Under the pieces are notes generated by a model. It did not search any database and was not told where the DNA came from. It saw nothing but the letters and a program-made list of their open reading frames with translations. A stretch of DNA of 64,000 nt from Nocardia panacis (GTDB lineage: Bacteria; Actinomycetota; Actinomycetes; Mycobacteriales; Mycobacteriaceae). Position numbers and translations under genes: made by a program. Positions within the stretch are counted from its first letter, which is position 1. Each line of letters opens with the position of its first letter. Below, piece after piece: positions 35,541 to 43,765 of the stretch. The stretch covers positions 248,001 to 312,000 of the forward strand of contig NZ_QZFU01000041.1 in NCBI RefSeq assembly GCF_003598715.1. Reading direction: 5' to 3'.

Positions 35541-36587
35541 TCATCCGCACCCGAGGGCCGATCGCAGTGGTGCGAAGGCGAATTCGGCCAGGCCCGCGGT
35601 CGGGGAGACGCGGGCCGCGAATCCGAGGACCGAGCGCGCCCGGTCCGGGCTCGCGACGATGTGCCGGACGTCGCCCGCGCGGTGTCGCCCGCTCAGCACC
35701 GGTTCCGGTCCGCCTCGTGCCGCCGCCAGCGCGGCAGCGACCTCCCCGATGGTGATGGGTTGGCCCGAGGCGATATTCAAAGGCGCGAATCCGGGAAGCG
35801 GCCGTTCGATCGCCGCGAGATTGGCGGCGGCGATATCGGTGACGTGGATGAAATCCCTTGCCTGGCGGCCATCTTCGTAGACCTCGGGTGCGCGTCCCAG
35901 CTCCAGGGCGGAGCGGAAGATGGCGGCCACGCCGGAATACGGTGTATCCCTGGGCATTTCGGGACCGTACACATTGTGGTAGCGCAACGCGGTGACGCTC
36001 GAACCGGTAGCCGCCGCCCAAGCGGCGGCGTAGTGCTCCTGCGCCACCTTGCTGGCCGCGTAGAGGCTGCGTGGACGCAGCGGGGCCGATTCGGTGACCG
36101 GAGCCCAACCGAGCGGTGCGTCGGTAGCCGGAGAGCGGTGCTCGAAATTGCCTGCGGCGAGGTCGGTCGCGCGCCGGATTCCGACCTCGACCGCGGCGCC
36201 CCCGACATCGATGTAGCGCCCCTCGCCGTAGACGACCATCGACGAGGCCAGCACCAGCCTGCGGCAACCCGCCCGATCCATGGCGGCCAGTAGCACGGCG
36301 GTGCCGAGATCGTTGTGACCGGCGTAGGCCGGGGCGTCGCCCACACTCACCCCGGCTCCGACCACCGCCGCCTGATGGCACACCACATCGATGCCGTCCA
36401 GTAGCGGCTCGATGGCGGCGGCATCACGAATATCGCGGCGCAGTACCCCGATCGGCGGTTCCGCGTCGGGACCATGGGCGGTGGGCAGCATCGCGTCCAG
36501 AGCCGTCACCTCGTGTCCGGCCGCCGACAACGCCCGGTGCACGCTGGACCCGATGAAGCCGGCCGCGCCGGTCAGCAGTACCCGCAT
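35541..36587 (-). CDS. NAD-dependent sugar epimerase/dehydratase
   Basis: A 348-residue extended SDR. TGAAGFIGSSVHRAL is the NAD motif; the catalytic pair is in SLYAASKVAQEHY, and LRYHNVYGPEMPRDTPYSGV is typical of nucleotide-sugar epimerases. Start at 36587 (MRVLLTGAAG). Its stop directly abuts the kinase stop on the other strand. It presumably supplies or modifies a sugar nucleotide for the glycosyltransferases nearby. Confidence 0.9.
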   Translation of the reverse strand: MRVLLTGAAGFIGSSVHRALSAAGHEVTALDAMLPTAHGPDAEPPIGVLRRDIRDAAAIEPLLDGIDVVCHQAAVVGAGVSVGDAPAYAGHNDLGTAVLLAAMDRAGCRRLVLASSMVVYGEGRYIDVGGAAVEVGIRRATDLAAGNFEHRSPATDAPLGWAPVTESAPLRPRSLYAASKVAQEHYAAAWAAATGSSVTALRYHNVYGPEMPRDTPYSGVAAIFRSALELGRAPEVYEDGRQARDFIHVTDIAAANLAAIERPLPGFAPLNIASGQPITIGEVAAALAAARGGPEPVLSGRHRAGDVRHIVASPDRARSVLGFAARVSPTAGLAEFAFAPLRSALGCG

Positions 36588-36688
36588 CAGCGATCGTCCA
36601 TCCGCACGGTTCGAGGAATCCACATGGGGTGATTCTGGTTCGTCGACACTACGCAATCTCGAGTCATGGCCCGGCCGTCACACTTTCG

Positions 36689-37918
36689 TCAGCAGTTGCT
36701 GGGTGCGGGTTCGCCGCGGAAACGCGCATCGATCCACGCGACGGCGATGGGTGTGCCGAGAACCGCGGTCGTCAAATGATCCGGGCTGGGATACTGGTCG
36801 GCCTGCACCGGTGTGCCCGCCGTGCAGTAGCGGCGCACGGTGTTGTCGATGGCGTCGGTCGGAATGAGAGCGTCGTCGCGGGAGCGCCATTCGTAGATCG
36901 GGACCCTCGGCACACCGTCGAACAATTCGAGGCTGTTCTCCTCGAGCACCGCTCGCGCGCGCGGATCCTGCGCCAGCGAGGTCTCGTTGGCGACGTCCAT
37001 GACGCTGTGTCCGGCTCCGCGGACCAGAATCTCATTGGTGCATCCGTTGGCGATCTGATCGCGCAGCTTGATGCCGAGCCCGTTGAGGTGTTCGCTGATC
37101 GGGAGTTGGTTGGGATATTCGCGCTCGAGTCCGATAGCGGCGGCCATGGCGAGTCCGAATACCGGATGCCGGCTGTAGCCGAGACCCTCCACCATTTTCA
37201 CCAGATTCATCGGGACACCGCCCTCGGCCGCGCCGACGATCGGCAATTCCGGGGCATAGCCGGGTGCCAGGGCCGCCGCCCAGGAAGTGGCCATACCGCC
37301 GCCGGAATACCCGAGCAAGGCCATACGGCTGTTCCCGAGAGCGAGTTCGCCGACGCGACGGACCGCGCGCAAGCCGTCGAGGGTGATCTGGCCGCCCAAT
37401 TTGGCCGCACCGTAGGCGCTGGTCGGGCCGAGATGATCCGGTAGCGCGACCGACCAGCCGCGCAGCAGCAGCGCGTTCAGCGCGGGCGCCTCGCGCACTT
37501 GCAGATTCGGATCGCCGGAGTAGAGCACCCGTGATACCGCGCACTGGGTGCCGAGTCCGTTGATGATGTGCTGATACGACAGCAGCGGCCCATCCGGCGC
37601 GTGATTGTTCGGAGTGAGCACCGTCGTAGTCGCGGCAATGGGCTCGCCGGTGGAATTGGTGGAGCGGAACTTCACCATGGTGACCGTGGAGCTCGGAAAG
37701 GCGAGCAGCGGTGGCATGGGTCGAACGGCGATGACATCACCGGGCTGCAGCGCGGGCAGATCCGGTGGTGCGGCATAGAACGGATCGGGATCCGGTGCGG
37801 GATACAGCGGTTGGGCGACCGCACTGGCGGACATTCCGGTCACCAGTGCCGCCGCGGCGCCCATTATCGCGAGAATTTTCGCCGCATTCGCCCCGATGCG
37901 CGCGATCGTCGACCTCAA
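36689..37918 (-). CDS. Secreted lipase (LIP family, PF03583)
   Basis: A 409-residue exported hydrolase. The TTG at 37918 is chosen as start because GAGGAGG (in the upstream frame, around 37933) sits at an ideal distance and the resulting N-terminus is a clean signal peptide (KILAIMGAAAALVTGMSASA, then AVAQP). An ATG at 38011 would add 31 charged residues. The nucleophile elbow is ALLGYSGGGMATSWA; YEWRSRDDALIP carries the likely acid and PSPDHLTTAVLG the His region. Family members cleave triacylglycerols or esters outside the cell. Confidence 0.88.
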   Translation of the reverse strand: MRSTIARIGANAAKILAIMGAAAALVTGMSASAVAQPLYPAPDPDPFYAAPPDLPALQPGDVIAVRPMPPLLAFPSSTVTMVKFRSTNSTGEPIAATTTVLTPNNHAPDGPLLSYQHIINGLGTQCAVSRVLYSGDPNLQVREAPALNALLLRGWSVALPDHLGPTSAYGAAKLGGQITLDGLRAVRRVGELALGNSRMALLGYSGGGMATSWAAALAPGYAPELPIVGAAEGGVPMNLVKMVEGLGYSRHPVFGLAMAAAIGLEREYPNQLPISEHLNGLGIKLRDQIANGCTNEILVRGAGHSVMDVANETSLAQDPRARAVLEENSLELFDGVPRVPIYEWRSRDDALIPTDAIDNTVRRYCTAGTPVQADQYPSPDHLTTAVLGTPIAVAWIDARFRGEPAPSNC

Positions 37919-38303
37919 CGGTTCCGCCTCCTCGTCTTCGACCTGTCGGTAGCTGTCCTGTTGCCGCGTGGAATTCTTGGTGCCGGTTGGCAATTCATTG
38001 GCACGCGACACGCCGACTTCGCGGAGAATTCATCTCAGCCCGCGCGGGCGGGCCACGATTCGTGCGGATCGATCTCCCGGTGCGGCCGGAATGCGTGCCC
38101 ACCGGGCGGTCGGCCGCGCTCGAATTCCGAGGTGCGGCCGCACGCGGCGTACTCGAGCATGAGCGGTGGCGGTTCACGAAAGATGTGCGAGATGGGGACG
38201 AATTACGCCGTCGGCCCCGAATACCGATCGGTCGGTGCTCAATGGCGAACACCCTAGGGTATTCGGGGCCGGAGCGCGGTTCGCCGCGCCGACTATGGCG
38301 CGC
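37919..38303. other. Intergenic region upstream of the lipase gene
   Basis: No gene recognised. It contains two short palindromes, ACCGATCGGT (38223-38232) and ACCCTAGGGT (38251-38260), 18 bases apart, which could bind a regulator. Plus-strand frames here have no recognisable features. Confidence 0.4.
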
Positions 38304-39050
38304 TCAGGAAGATGCTGTGTGCGGGATGCCCACCGTGAGCCCGCCGTCCACCACGAATTCCGCGCCGGTCGAGTACGAGGATTCGTCGCTCGCGAGATAG
38401 ACGACCAGTGCGGAGACCTCGCTCGGATCGGCGGCGCGGCCCAGCGGGATCTGCAGCATTGCGGCCGGAATGGCTTCGGTCATCGGCGTGGTGATCAGCC
38501 CGGGGTGGACGGAGTTGACCCGAATTCGGTACTGCGCCAACTCGAGTGCGGTGGATTTGGTGAGTCCGCGCACCGCGAATTTGGTGGCGGTGTAGCCGTG
38601 CAGGCCTGCGCTGCCGCGCAATCCCTCCACCGAGGAGATATTGATGATCGAACCGCCCGCGCCCGCCGCGATCATGGCGCGTCCTGCGGCCTGCATTCCG
38701 AGGAAGGTCCCGGTGAGATTGATATCGATGATCCGCTGCCATTCGGACAGTGCGAAGTCGACCAGTAGATCGCCATTGGCGATGCCCGCATTGTTGACCA
38801 GGATATTCAGCCCGCCGAATCGCTCGACCGCCGCGTCGGCGGCGGCCTGCCACTGCGCCGGATCGCGCACGTCGAGCGGGACGTAGCTCGCCGCGTCGCC
38901 GAGTTCGGCGGCCACGGCGGCGCCCTCGGCATCGAGTACGTCGCCGAGGATCACCCGCGCACCCTCGGCCACCATGGCTCGCGCGTGTGCCGCGCCCATG
39001 CCGCGCGCCGCACCGCTGATCAAGGCGACCTTGCCGGTCAAACGTCCCAT
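38304..39050 (-). CDS. FabG3-like SDR (3-alpha/20-beta-hydroxysteroid dehydrogenase type)
   Basis: A 248-residue classical SDR very similar to mycobacterial Rv2002 (FabG3): GKVALISGAARGMGAAHARA, VNNAGIANGDLLVDFALSEW, the catalytic Ser in NISSVEGL, Tyr/Lys in HGYTATKFAVRGLTKSTALE, and YLASDESSYSTGAEFVVDGG. Rv2002 oxidises or reduces hydroxysteroids. Start at 39050 is set by GGAGGAG just upstream. It is divergent from an alpha/beta hydrolase gene, and a KstR-type operator lies between them, supporting a steroid/lipid role. Confidence 0.92.
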   Translation of the reverse strand: MGRLTGKVALISGAARGMGAAHARAMVAEGARVILGDVLDAEGAAVAAELGDAASYVPLDVRDPAQWQAAADAAVERFGGLNILVNNAGIANGDLLVDFALSEWQRIIDINLTGTFLGMQAAGRAMIAAGAGGSIINISSVEGLRGSAGLHGYTATKFAVRGLTKSTALELAQYRIRVNSVHPGLITTPMTEAIPAAMLQIPLGRAADPSEVSALVVYLASDESSYSTGAEFVVDGGLTVGIPHTASS

Positions 39051-39144
39051 CCGGACTCCTCCATCGCTGGTCATCGGGTATTTTCCCGGCCGAATCGCCC
39101 GATGGGCCAACGACGCTCGGGTTCCGGACGGACTACCATCACCA

Positions 39145-39158
39145 TAGAACGAGTTCTA
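39145..39158. promoter_or_regulatory. KstR-type operator
   Basis: TAGAACGAGTTCTA is a perfect palindrome and fits the published KstR consensus TNNAACNNGTTNNA at every fixed position. It lies in the 129-base gap between the FabG3-like SDR and the alpha/beta hydrolase. Confidence 0.8.
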
Positions 39159-39179
39159 GTTATCGGCGATGGAGTGGCA

Positions 39180-40103
39180 ATGACGCGGCTGCGCACCCGA
39201 TTCGGTGTGCCGGAGGGCGCGGTGCCCGCCGGGCGGATGATCGACCTGCCCAATCGTGGCACAACATATCTTGTGGACATCCCCGGCCCGCCCGGCGCGC
39301 CCGCATTGATTTTGCTGCACGGTGTGGCGTGCACGGCCCGACTCAACTGGTTTCCCGCGCTGACAGCGCTGTCGGAACGCTTCCGTGTGCTGCTGTTCGA
39401 TCAGCGCTGGCACGGTCGCGGAATTCGCGCGGGCAGCTTTCGTGTTGTCGACTGTGCCGATGACATCCCAGCGGTGCTCGACGCACTCGGACTGGAGTCG
39501 GCACTGTGCGCCGGATACTCCCTCGGCGGTGCGGTGACCCTGCTCGCCGCGCGGCGCCATCCGAATCGGATGCGCGGACTCGTGCTCTGCGCGACGCCGT
39601 ACCGATTCCGGGAAACCCTGCGCGAGCGCGCCTTTCACCGGACGTACGGCGCATTCGCCGAATCCGTGCGTCCCTGCGCCGAACGCGCGGCGACCGCGCA
39701 TCACGATCGACTGCGCACCCATCCCGTATCCCAAAGCGCCTCGGGCGAATTCACACGCTGGGCACTGCGTGAACTCCGGAGCACCAGCGGTTGGTCCTCT
39801 GCCATGGCCATTGCCGACATCGGTGAATTCGACGCCACCGCTTGGCTTCCCGAGATTGCCCATCCGACAGCCGTGGTGATCACCACCCGTGATCACGCCA
39901 TTCCGGTGCGCAGGCAACTGGAGATGGCCACGATGATTCCCGATGCCGCGATCCATCTCGTGAACGCGGGCCACACGGCATGTGTCCTGCGCGCCGACCG
40001 CTTCGTTCCGGTGCTGGTGCGCGCCTGCGACGAGGTGGCGGGCAGGTCGGCGAAATCATCTCGCTCCCTGGGGCGAGGCCAATTGTCGTGCCGCGCTGAG
40101 TAG
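39180..40103 (+). CDS. Alpha/beta hydrolase in the KstR-like block
   Basis: A 307-residue hydrolase: oxyanion motif LHGVACTARLNW, VLLFDQRWHGRG, nucleophile elbow CAGYSLGGAVTLL, acid in VVITTRDHAIP and His in LVNAGHTACVL. Similar actinobacterial proteins act on esters or meta-cleavage products. Its ATG follows GGAG. Its 3' end overlaps the convergent WS/DGAT gene by 48 bases, so the two messages could pair. Substrate unknown, though the operator suggests lipid or sterol. Confidence 0.88.
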   Translation: MTRLRTRFGVPEGAVPAGRMIDLPNRGTTYLVDIPGPPGAPALILLHGVACTARLNWFPALTALSERFRVLLFDQRWHGRGIRAGSFRVVDCADDIPAVLDALGLESALCAGYSLGGAVTLLAARRHPNRMRGLVLCATPYRFRETLRERAFHRTYGAFAESVRPCAERAATAHHDRLRTHPVSQSASGEFTRWALRELRSTSGWSSAMAIADIGEFDATAWLPEIAHPTAVVITTRDHAIPVRRQLEMATMIPDAAIHLVNAGHTACVLRADRFVPVLVRACDEVAGRSAKSSRSLGRGQLSCRAE

Positions 40104-41483
40104 TTCATCGACAGCCTCGGGCACCGCCGCGCCCAGCTCCTCGATATCGGGCACCAGATCCCGGCAGGCGATGAAGCCGAAGTCGAGATCGCCATTGTTG
40201 GACAGCACCGTCACCGTCAAACCCGCGCCGTGGAAGACGGGGCCGAACGGGTACATCGCATCGATCGGCAGGCCGAGGAAATACAGCGGCACCGCAGGAC
40301 CCGGCACATTCGACACCACCAGGTTGTGCACGACCGGATGATGCTCGCACAGCTTCAGCGCCGAGTAAATGCGGGAGGCGAGCCGAAAGGTGTTGGGCGG
40401 GGCGTATTTCGACCAGTCCTGCAAGAAGTCGGCGCCGATCAGATCGTGTTCGGACTTGGCGCCGCGATTGGCCGCGGCCACCAGCCGCAGCCGTTCGACC
40501 GGATCGGCGATATCGGTGCCGAGTCGGGAGAAGAGCGTGGATACCTTGTTGATACCCGAAGTGTGCCTGGTGGATTCGTGCACCGAGACCGGGACCGAGG
40601 CGATGAGCGAGGTCTCGGGTAGGTGGCCGTGTTTGTCGAGGTAGGTGCGCAGCACACCGGCCACCACCGTCAGCACCACATCGTTGACCTTGACCTCGAA
40701 GGCCGTTTTGATCCGCTTGATATCGGCCAGATCCACCCCGGTGAATGCCACCGAGCGCCGTGCCGAGATGGCGCGGTTGAACGGTGTGCGCGGCGCGGTG
40801 AACGGAACAGCCATGCCCGCCATATTGTTTCGTCGTCGCTGCGCCGCGCTCGCCATGATGCCGAGAGTTCTGGGAACCATGCCGACCAGACCCGCCCTGG
40901 CCGGGAAGTGCGTGATGGCCTCGGCGAGCAGCTTCCAATCATTCGGTTCGGGCTCGCTCGGAGCGGAGGCGAGTTCGCTGCTGTCCGTGGGTGATTCGCC
41001 GACCGGATCGCGGGGGGTCAGATCGCAGAGATGCATCATCATGTTGGTTCCGGTGATGCCGTCCACCGCGGCGTGATGGTATTTGCAGATCACCGCGACC
41101 TTGCCCGCGTCGAGGCCCTCGACCACGGTCATCTCCCACAGCGGGCGGTCGCGGTCCATGGGTCTGCTCGCGATTTCGCCGACCAATTCGGCCAATTCGG
41201 CCTCCCCGCAGGGGCTCGGCAGGCCGGCCCGCTGCACGTGGTAGTCCAGGTCGAAATTCGGATCATCCGCCCATACCGGGTGGTCCAGGTGAAATGGCAC
41301 CTCGTGCACGCGCCGCCGCATCTGCGGAACGAGTGGCAGGCGCCGGGCCAGTTCGGCCTTGAATCCGTCGAATGAGTATTGGTCGGGGGTCGGTTCCAGA
41401 ATCAGCAGTGCGCACACGTGTAGATGCTGGGTTCCGGTCTCCAGGTAGAGAAAGCTCGCATCCAATCCGGTCAATCGTTCCAT
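40056..41483 (-). CDS. Wax ester synthase / diacylglycerol acyltransferase (WS/DGAT)
   Basis: A 475-residue acyltransferase that makes triacylglycerol or wax esters from acyl-CoA. It opens MERLTGLDASFLYLETGTQH, the catalytic HHxxxDG motif is KYHHAAVDGITG, and the C-terminal SNVPGPAVPLYFLGLPI and MYPFGP motifs are intact. A -10 element (41495-41490) lies 6 bases before the ATG, directly beside a KstR-type operator. Length matches mycobacterial Tgs proteins. Storage-lipid synthesis under sterol/lipid control is the natural reading. Confidence 0.95.
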   Translation of the reverse strand: MERLTGLDASFLYLETGTQHLHVCALLILEPTPDQYSFDGFKAELARRLPLVPQMRRRVHEVPFHLDHPVWADDPNFDLDYHVQRAGLPSPCGEAELAELVGEIASRPMDRDRPLWEMTVVEGLDAGKVAVICKYHHAAVDGITGTNMMMHLCDLTPRDPVGESPTDSSELASAPSEPEPNDWKLLAEAITHFPARAGLVGMVPRTLGIMASAAQRRRNNMAGMAVPFTAPRTPFNRAISARRSVAFTGVDLADIKRIKTAFEVKVNDVVLTVVAGVLRTYLDKHGHLPETSLIASVPVSVHESTRHTSGINKVSTLFSRLGTDIADPVERLRLVAAANRGAKSEHDLIGADFLQDWSKYAPPNTFRLASRIYSALKLCEHHPVVHNLVVSNVPGPAVPLYFLGLPIDAMYPFGPVFHGAGLTVTVLSNNGDLDFGFIACRDLVPDIEELGAAVPEAVDELLSAARQLASPQGAR

Positions 41484-41489
41484 AGCGAG

Positions 41490-41495
41490 AGACTA
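41490..41495 (-). promoter_or_regulatory. -10 element of the WS/DGAT promoter
   Basis: On the minus strand TAGTCT is 6 bases before the ATG at 41483, suggesting a leaderless message. It adjoins the KstR-type operator at 41497-41510. Confidence 0.5.
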
Positions 41496-41496
41496 C

Positions 41497-41510
41497 TAGA
41501 ACTCGTTCTA
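41497..41510. promoter_or_regulatory. KstR-type operator at the WS/DGAT promoter
   Basis: TAGAACTCGTTCTA fits TNNAACNNGTTNNA exactly and is a perfect palindrome. It shares with the site at 39145 the flanking text GTTATCGGC on the same side, so the two promoters look duplicated. Confidence 0.8.
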
Positions 41511-41607
41511 GTTATCGGCTACCAAAGGAGGTATTCGGATGCTGTCAACGGCGGAATCCTCAACTCCCCTAAGGCTTTTCGGGGTGTGAACAGGTCGGTG
41601 ACTGTGT

Positions 41608-41626
41608 ATGTAACTCAACGTTGCAT
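41608..41626. promoter_or_regulatory. Imperfect inverted repeat upstream of the PF10118 operon
   Basis: ATGTAAC-TCAAC-GTTGCAT has arms that match at six of seven positions. It lies in an AT-richer stretch about 100 bases upstream of the PF10118 start. A TetR-type operator is plausible. Confidence 0.4.
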
Positions 41627-41662
41627 GTATGTGTATGATTCTTGCTACGGCCATGCAGGAAA

Positions 41663-41702
41663 CGTGTGCGGCGGCACGATCGCGATCGTGCCGCCGCACA
41701 CG
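41663..41702 (+). promoter_or_regulatory. Perfect 40-bp palindrome in the leader of the PF10118 operon
   Basis: Two 20-bp arms are exact reverse complements with no spacer (centre GATCG|CGATC). It ends 20 bases before the ATG, just upstream of the GAGGAG ribosome binding site. In RNA it would form a very stable hairpin; in DNA it could be a cruciform, an operator or a terminator/attenuator without a T-tract. Confidence 0.85.
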
Positions 41703-41722
41703 GTGAACATCGAGGAGTACCG

Positions 41723-42622
41723 ATGAAGCTACTTCGCCGGCACCGGCGACCGGAGATCGATCCGGGTGAGGTCGCGCTGCATGCCCGCAATGTGCGATTC
41801 GACTGGACCGACACCCCGCTGCGGTGGATGCCAACGGAGCCGATCGGCTCGCACGTGATCAACGCGCTCAATCTGCTACTGCCCGAGGGCGAGCGGATGT
41901 TCTGCGCCACCTATTCCGAGGCGCTGCCGTATGTGAAGGACGACAAGCTGCGCGAGGCCATGCTCGGCTTCATCGGCCAGGAGTCCATGCACGCCGAAAC
42001 GCACGACAAGGTGCTCAACGAGGTGCTGGCCGTGCACGGCATCGACCCGGAACCCTATGTGCGCCAAGCGGAATACCTGTTCCGCAACACCCTCGGCTCG
42101 CGCGGCGATGAGACCGTCGCCGGTCGACAGATGCTCGTCGAGCGGCTGGCCTTCATCGCCGCGCTCGAACACTTCTTCGCCTACCTCGGCGACTGGGTGC
42201 TCAATGCCGACCTCGAGAAGTTCGATGCCGATCCCGGGGTGGCCGATCTGTTCCGCTGGCATGGCGCCGAGGAGGTCGAGCATCGTCACGTGGCGCACGA
42301 TGTCGCGTCCTACTTCGACGTGGGCTACCTGCGCCGGGCGGCGGTCATGACGGTGACCTTCCCGATCTTCCTGATCCTCATCGGTCGCGGCGCGAAATTC
42401 CTGGTGCACCAGGACGCCACACTCCCGAATATGGGTTACCCGCGCCTGGTCCTGCGCATCTTCGGCTCGATGTGGCGCGGCGCGCTGCCCGGTGTGCCAT
42501 CACTGCTGCGCAGTGCGCTGTCCACCTTCAAGCCCGGCTACACCCCGGAATCGGTCGGCTCGACCGCCCAGGCCGTGGCTTACCTGGCCCAGTCCCCGGC
42601 GGCGCGCGCGGTGGCCTCGTGA
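41723..42622 (+). CDS. PF10118 metal-dependent hydrolase-like protein
   Basis: A 299-residue protein of the family annotated as predicted metal-dependent hydrolase. Acidic/His residues are arranged as in diiron helical bundles: FCATYSEALPYVKDD, GFIGQESMHAETHDKVLNEV, ERLAFIAALEHFFAYLG and WHGAEEVEHRHVAHDV. A hydrophobic segment (VMTVTFPIFLILIG) may contact the membrane. ATG at 41723 follows GAGGAG. The next gene, a reductase with FMN/FAD and 2Fe-2S domains, overlaps it by 4 bases (GTGA), which suggests the reductase supplies electrons. A diiron oxygenase acting on a lipid would fit better than a hydrolase; this is inference. Confidence 0.82.
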   Translation: MKLLRRHRRPEIDPGEVALHARNVRFDWTDTPLRWMPTEPIGSHVINALNLLLPEGERMFCATYSEALPYVKDDKLREAMLGFIGQESMHAETHDKVLNEVLAVHGIDPEPYVRQAEYLFRNTLGSRGDETVAGRQMLVERLAFIAALEHFFAYLGDWVLNADLEKFDADPGVADLFRWHGAEEVEHRHVAHDVASYFDVGYLRRAAVMTVTFPIFLILIGRGAKFLVHQDATLPNMGYPRLVLRIFGSMWRGALPGVPSLLRSALSTFKPGYTPESVGSTAQAVAYLAQSPAARAVAS

Positions 42623-43719
42623 GAGAGGTTCCGGCACACCTACCCGCCGACCTGTTCGGCAAACGCGACCGCGACCGGGCCATCCAGGTGCTCGACGCGG
42701 TAGCCTCGGCCCGAGTGCGCTGGACCGCGGTCGTCAACCGTCGCGACCTGAGGCCGAAGGTCGACGACCGCCGCATCGAGGTGGTGGTCACCGAACGCCG
42801 CGTCGAAGCACACGATCAGGATGTGGTGAGCCTGCTGCTGCGAGCGCCGGGCGGTCGGGAGCTGCCGCGCTGGTGGCCCGGCGCGCACCTCGATATCGAA
42901 CTGCCCTCCGGATTGCTGCGCCAGTATTCGCTCTGCGGCGATCCGGCCGATACCCGCGCCTATCGAATCGCGGTGCGCCGCATACCGAATGGCAACGGCG
43001 GTTCGATCGAGGTACACGACGCGCTCCCGGTGGGGACGCGGGTGGTGGTGCGCGGCCCGCGCAATGCCTTCCCCTTTGCCGTGCCAGGGCACGGATCACC
43101 CGCCGCCCGTTTGCATTTCGTGGCAGGCGGGATCGGCATCACCCCGATCCTGCCGATGATGCGACTGGCGCATCGACTGGGCGTCGACTGGTCCATGGTC
43201 TACACCGGCCGTGCCCGCGACACCATCCCATTCCTCGACGAAGTCGAAAGCTTCGGCGGTCGTGTGCGAGTTCGCACCGATGACGAGCACGGCCTGCCCG
43301 ACGCCGCCGCGCTGCTGCCCGGTGTCACGGCCGATACCGCCGTATACTGCTGCGGCCCGGTGCCGATGACCACGACGATCGCCGCCGCGATCAATGAAAT
43401 GCCCGGCGTGGAGCTGCATTCCGAGCGCTTCTCGCCGCCGCCGGTCGTCAACGGCGTGCCGTTCGAGATCGAATTCGCCTCCACCGGAACGGTGGTCGAG
43501 GTGGCAGCGAATCGATCCGCGCTCGACACGATTCTCGAAAGCAAACCCGATCGGCCCTATTCGTGCAGGCAGGGATTCTGCCGCACCTGCAAGGTGCGTG
43601 TCCTCGCGGGGGAGCCCGACCATCGCGAAACCGTGCTGACCCCCGCCGAACACGCGGCGGGGGAGATGCTGGTCTGCGTATCCCGCGCGACCGGTGGACG
43701 ACTCGTGCTGGACCTGTGA
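42619..43719 (+). CDS. PDR/VanB-type oxidoreductase (flavin, NAD and C-terminal 2Fe-2S)
   Basis: A 366-residue electron-transfer protein. The flavin motif is LLRQYSLCGDP, the nicotinamide motif FVAGGIGITPILPM with YCCGPVPM, and the C-terminal plant-type ferredoxin ligands are CRQGFCRTCKV plus a distal Cys (MLVCVSR). Domain order flavin-NAD-FeS is that of phthalate dioxygenase reductase. Its GTG start overlaps the preceding stop, so stoichiometric production with the PF10118 protein is likely. An N-terminal extension of about 55 residues precedes the flavin domain. Confidence 0.93.
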   Translation: MREVPAHLPADLFGKRDRDRAIQVLDAVASARVRWTAVVNRRDLRPKVDDRRIEVVVTERRVEAHDQDVVSLLLRAPGGRELPRWWPGAHLDIELPSGLLRQYSLCGDPADTRAYRIAVRRIPNGNGGSIEVHDALPVGTRVVVRGPRNAFPFAVPGHGSPAARLHFVAGGIGITPILPMMRLAHRLGVDWSMVYTGRARDTIPFLDEVESFGGRVRVRTDDEHGLPDAAALLPGVTADTAVYCCGPVPMTTTIAAAINEMPGVELHSERFSPPPVVNGVPFEIEFASTGTVVEVAANRSALDTILESKPDRPYSCRQGFCRTCKVRVLAGEPDHRETVLTPAEHAAGEMLVCVSRATGGRLVLDL

Positions 43720-43765
43720 AGATGCCGCGGCCGCAGTCGGATCGCGCAGGCAAGGAGATAGATCG

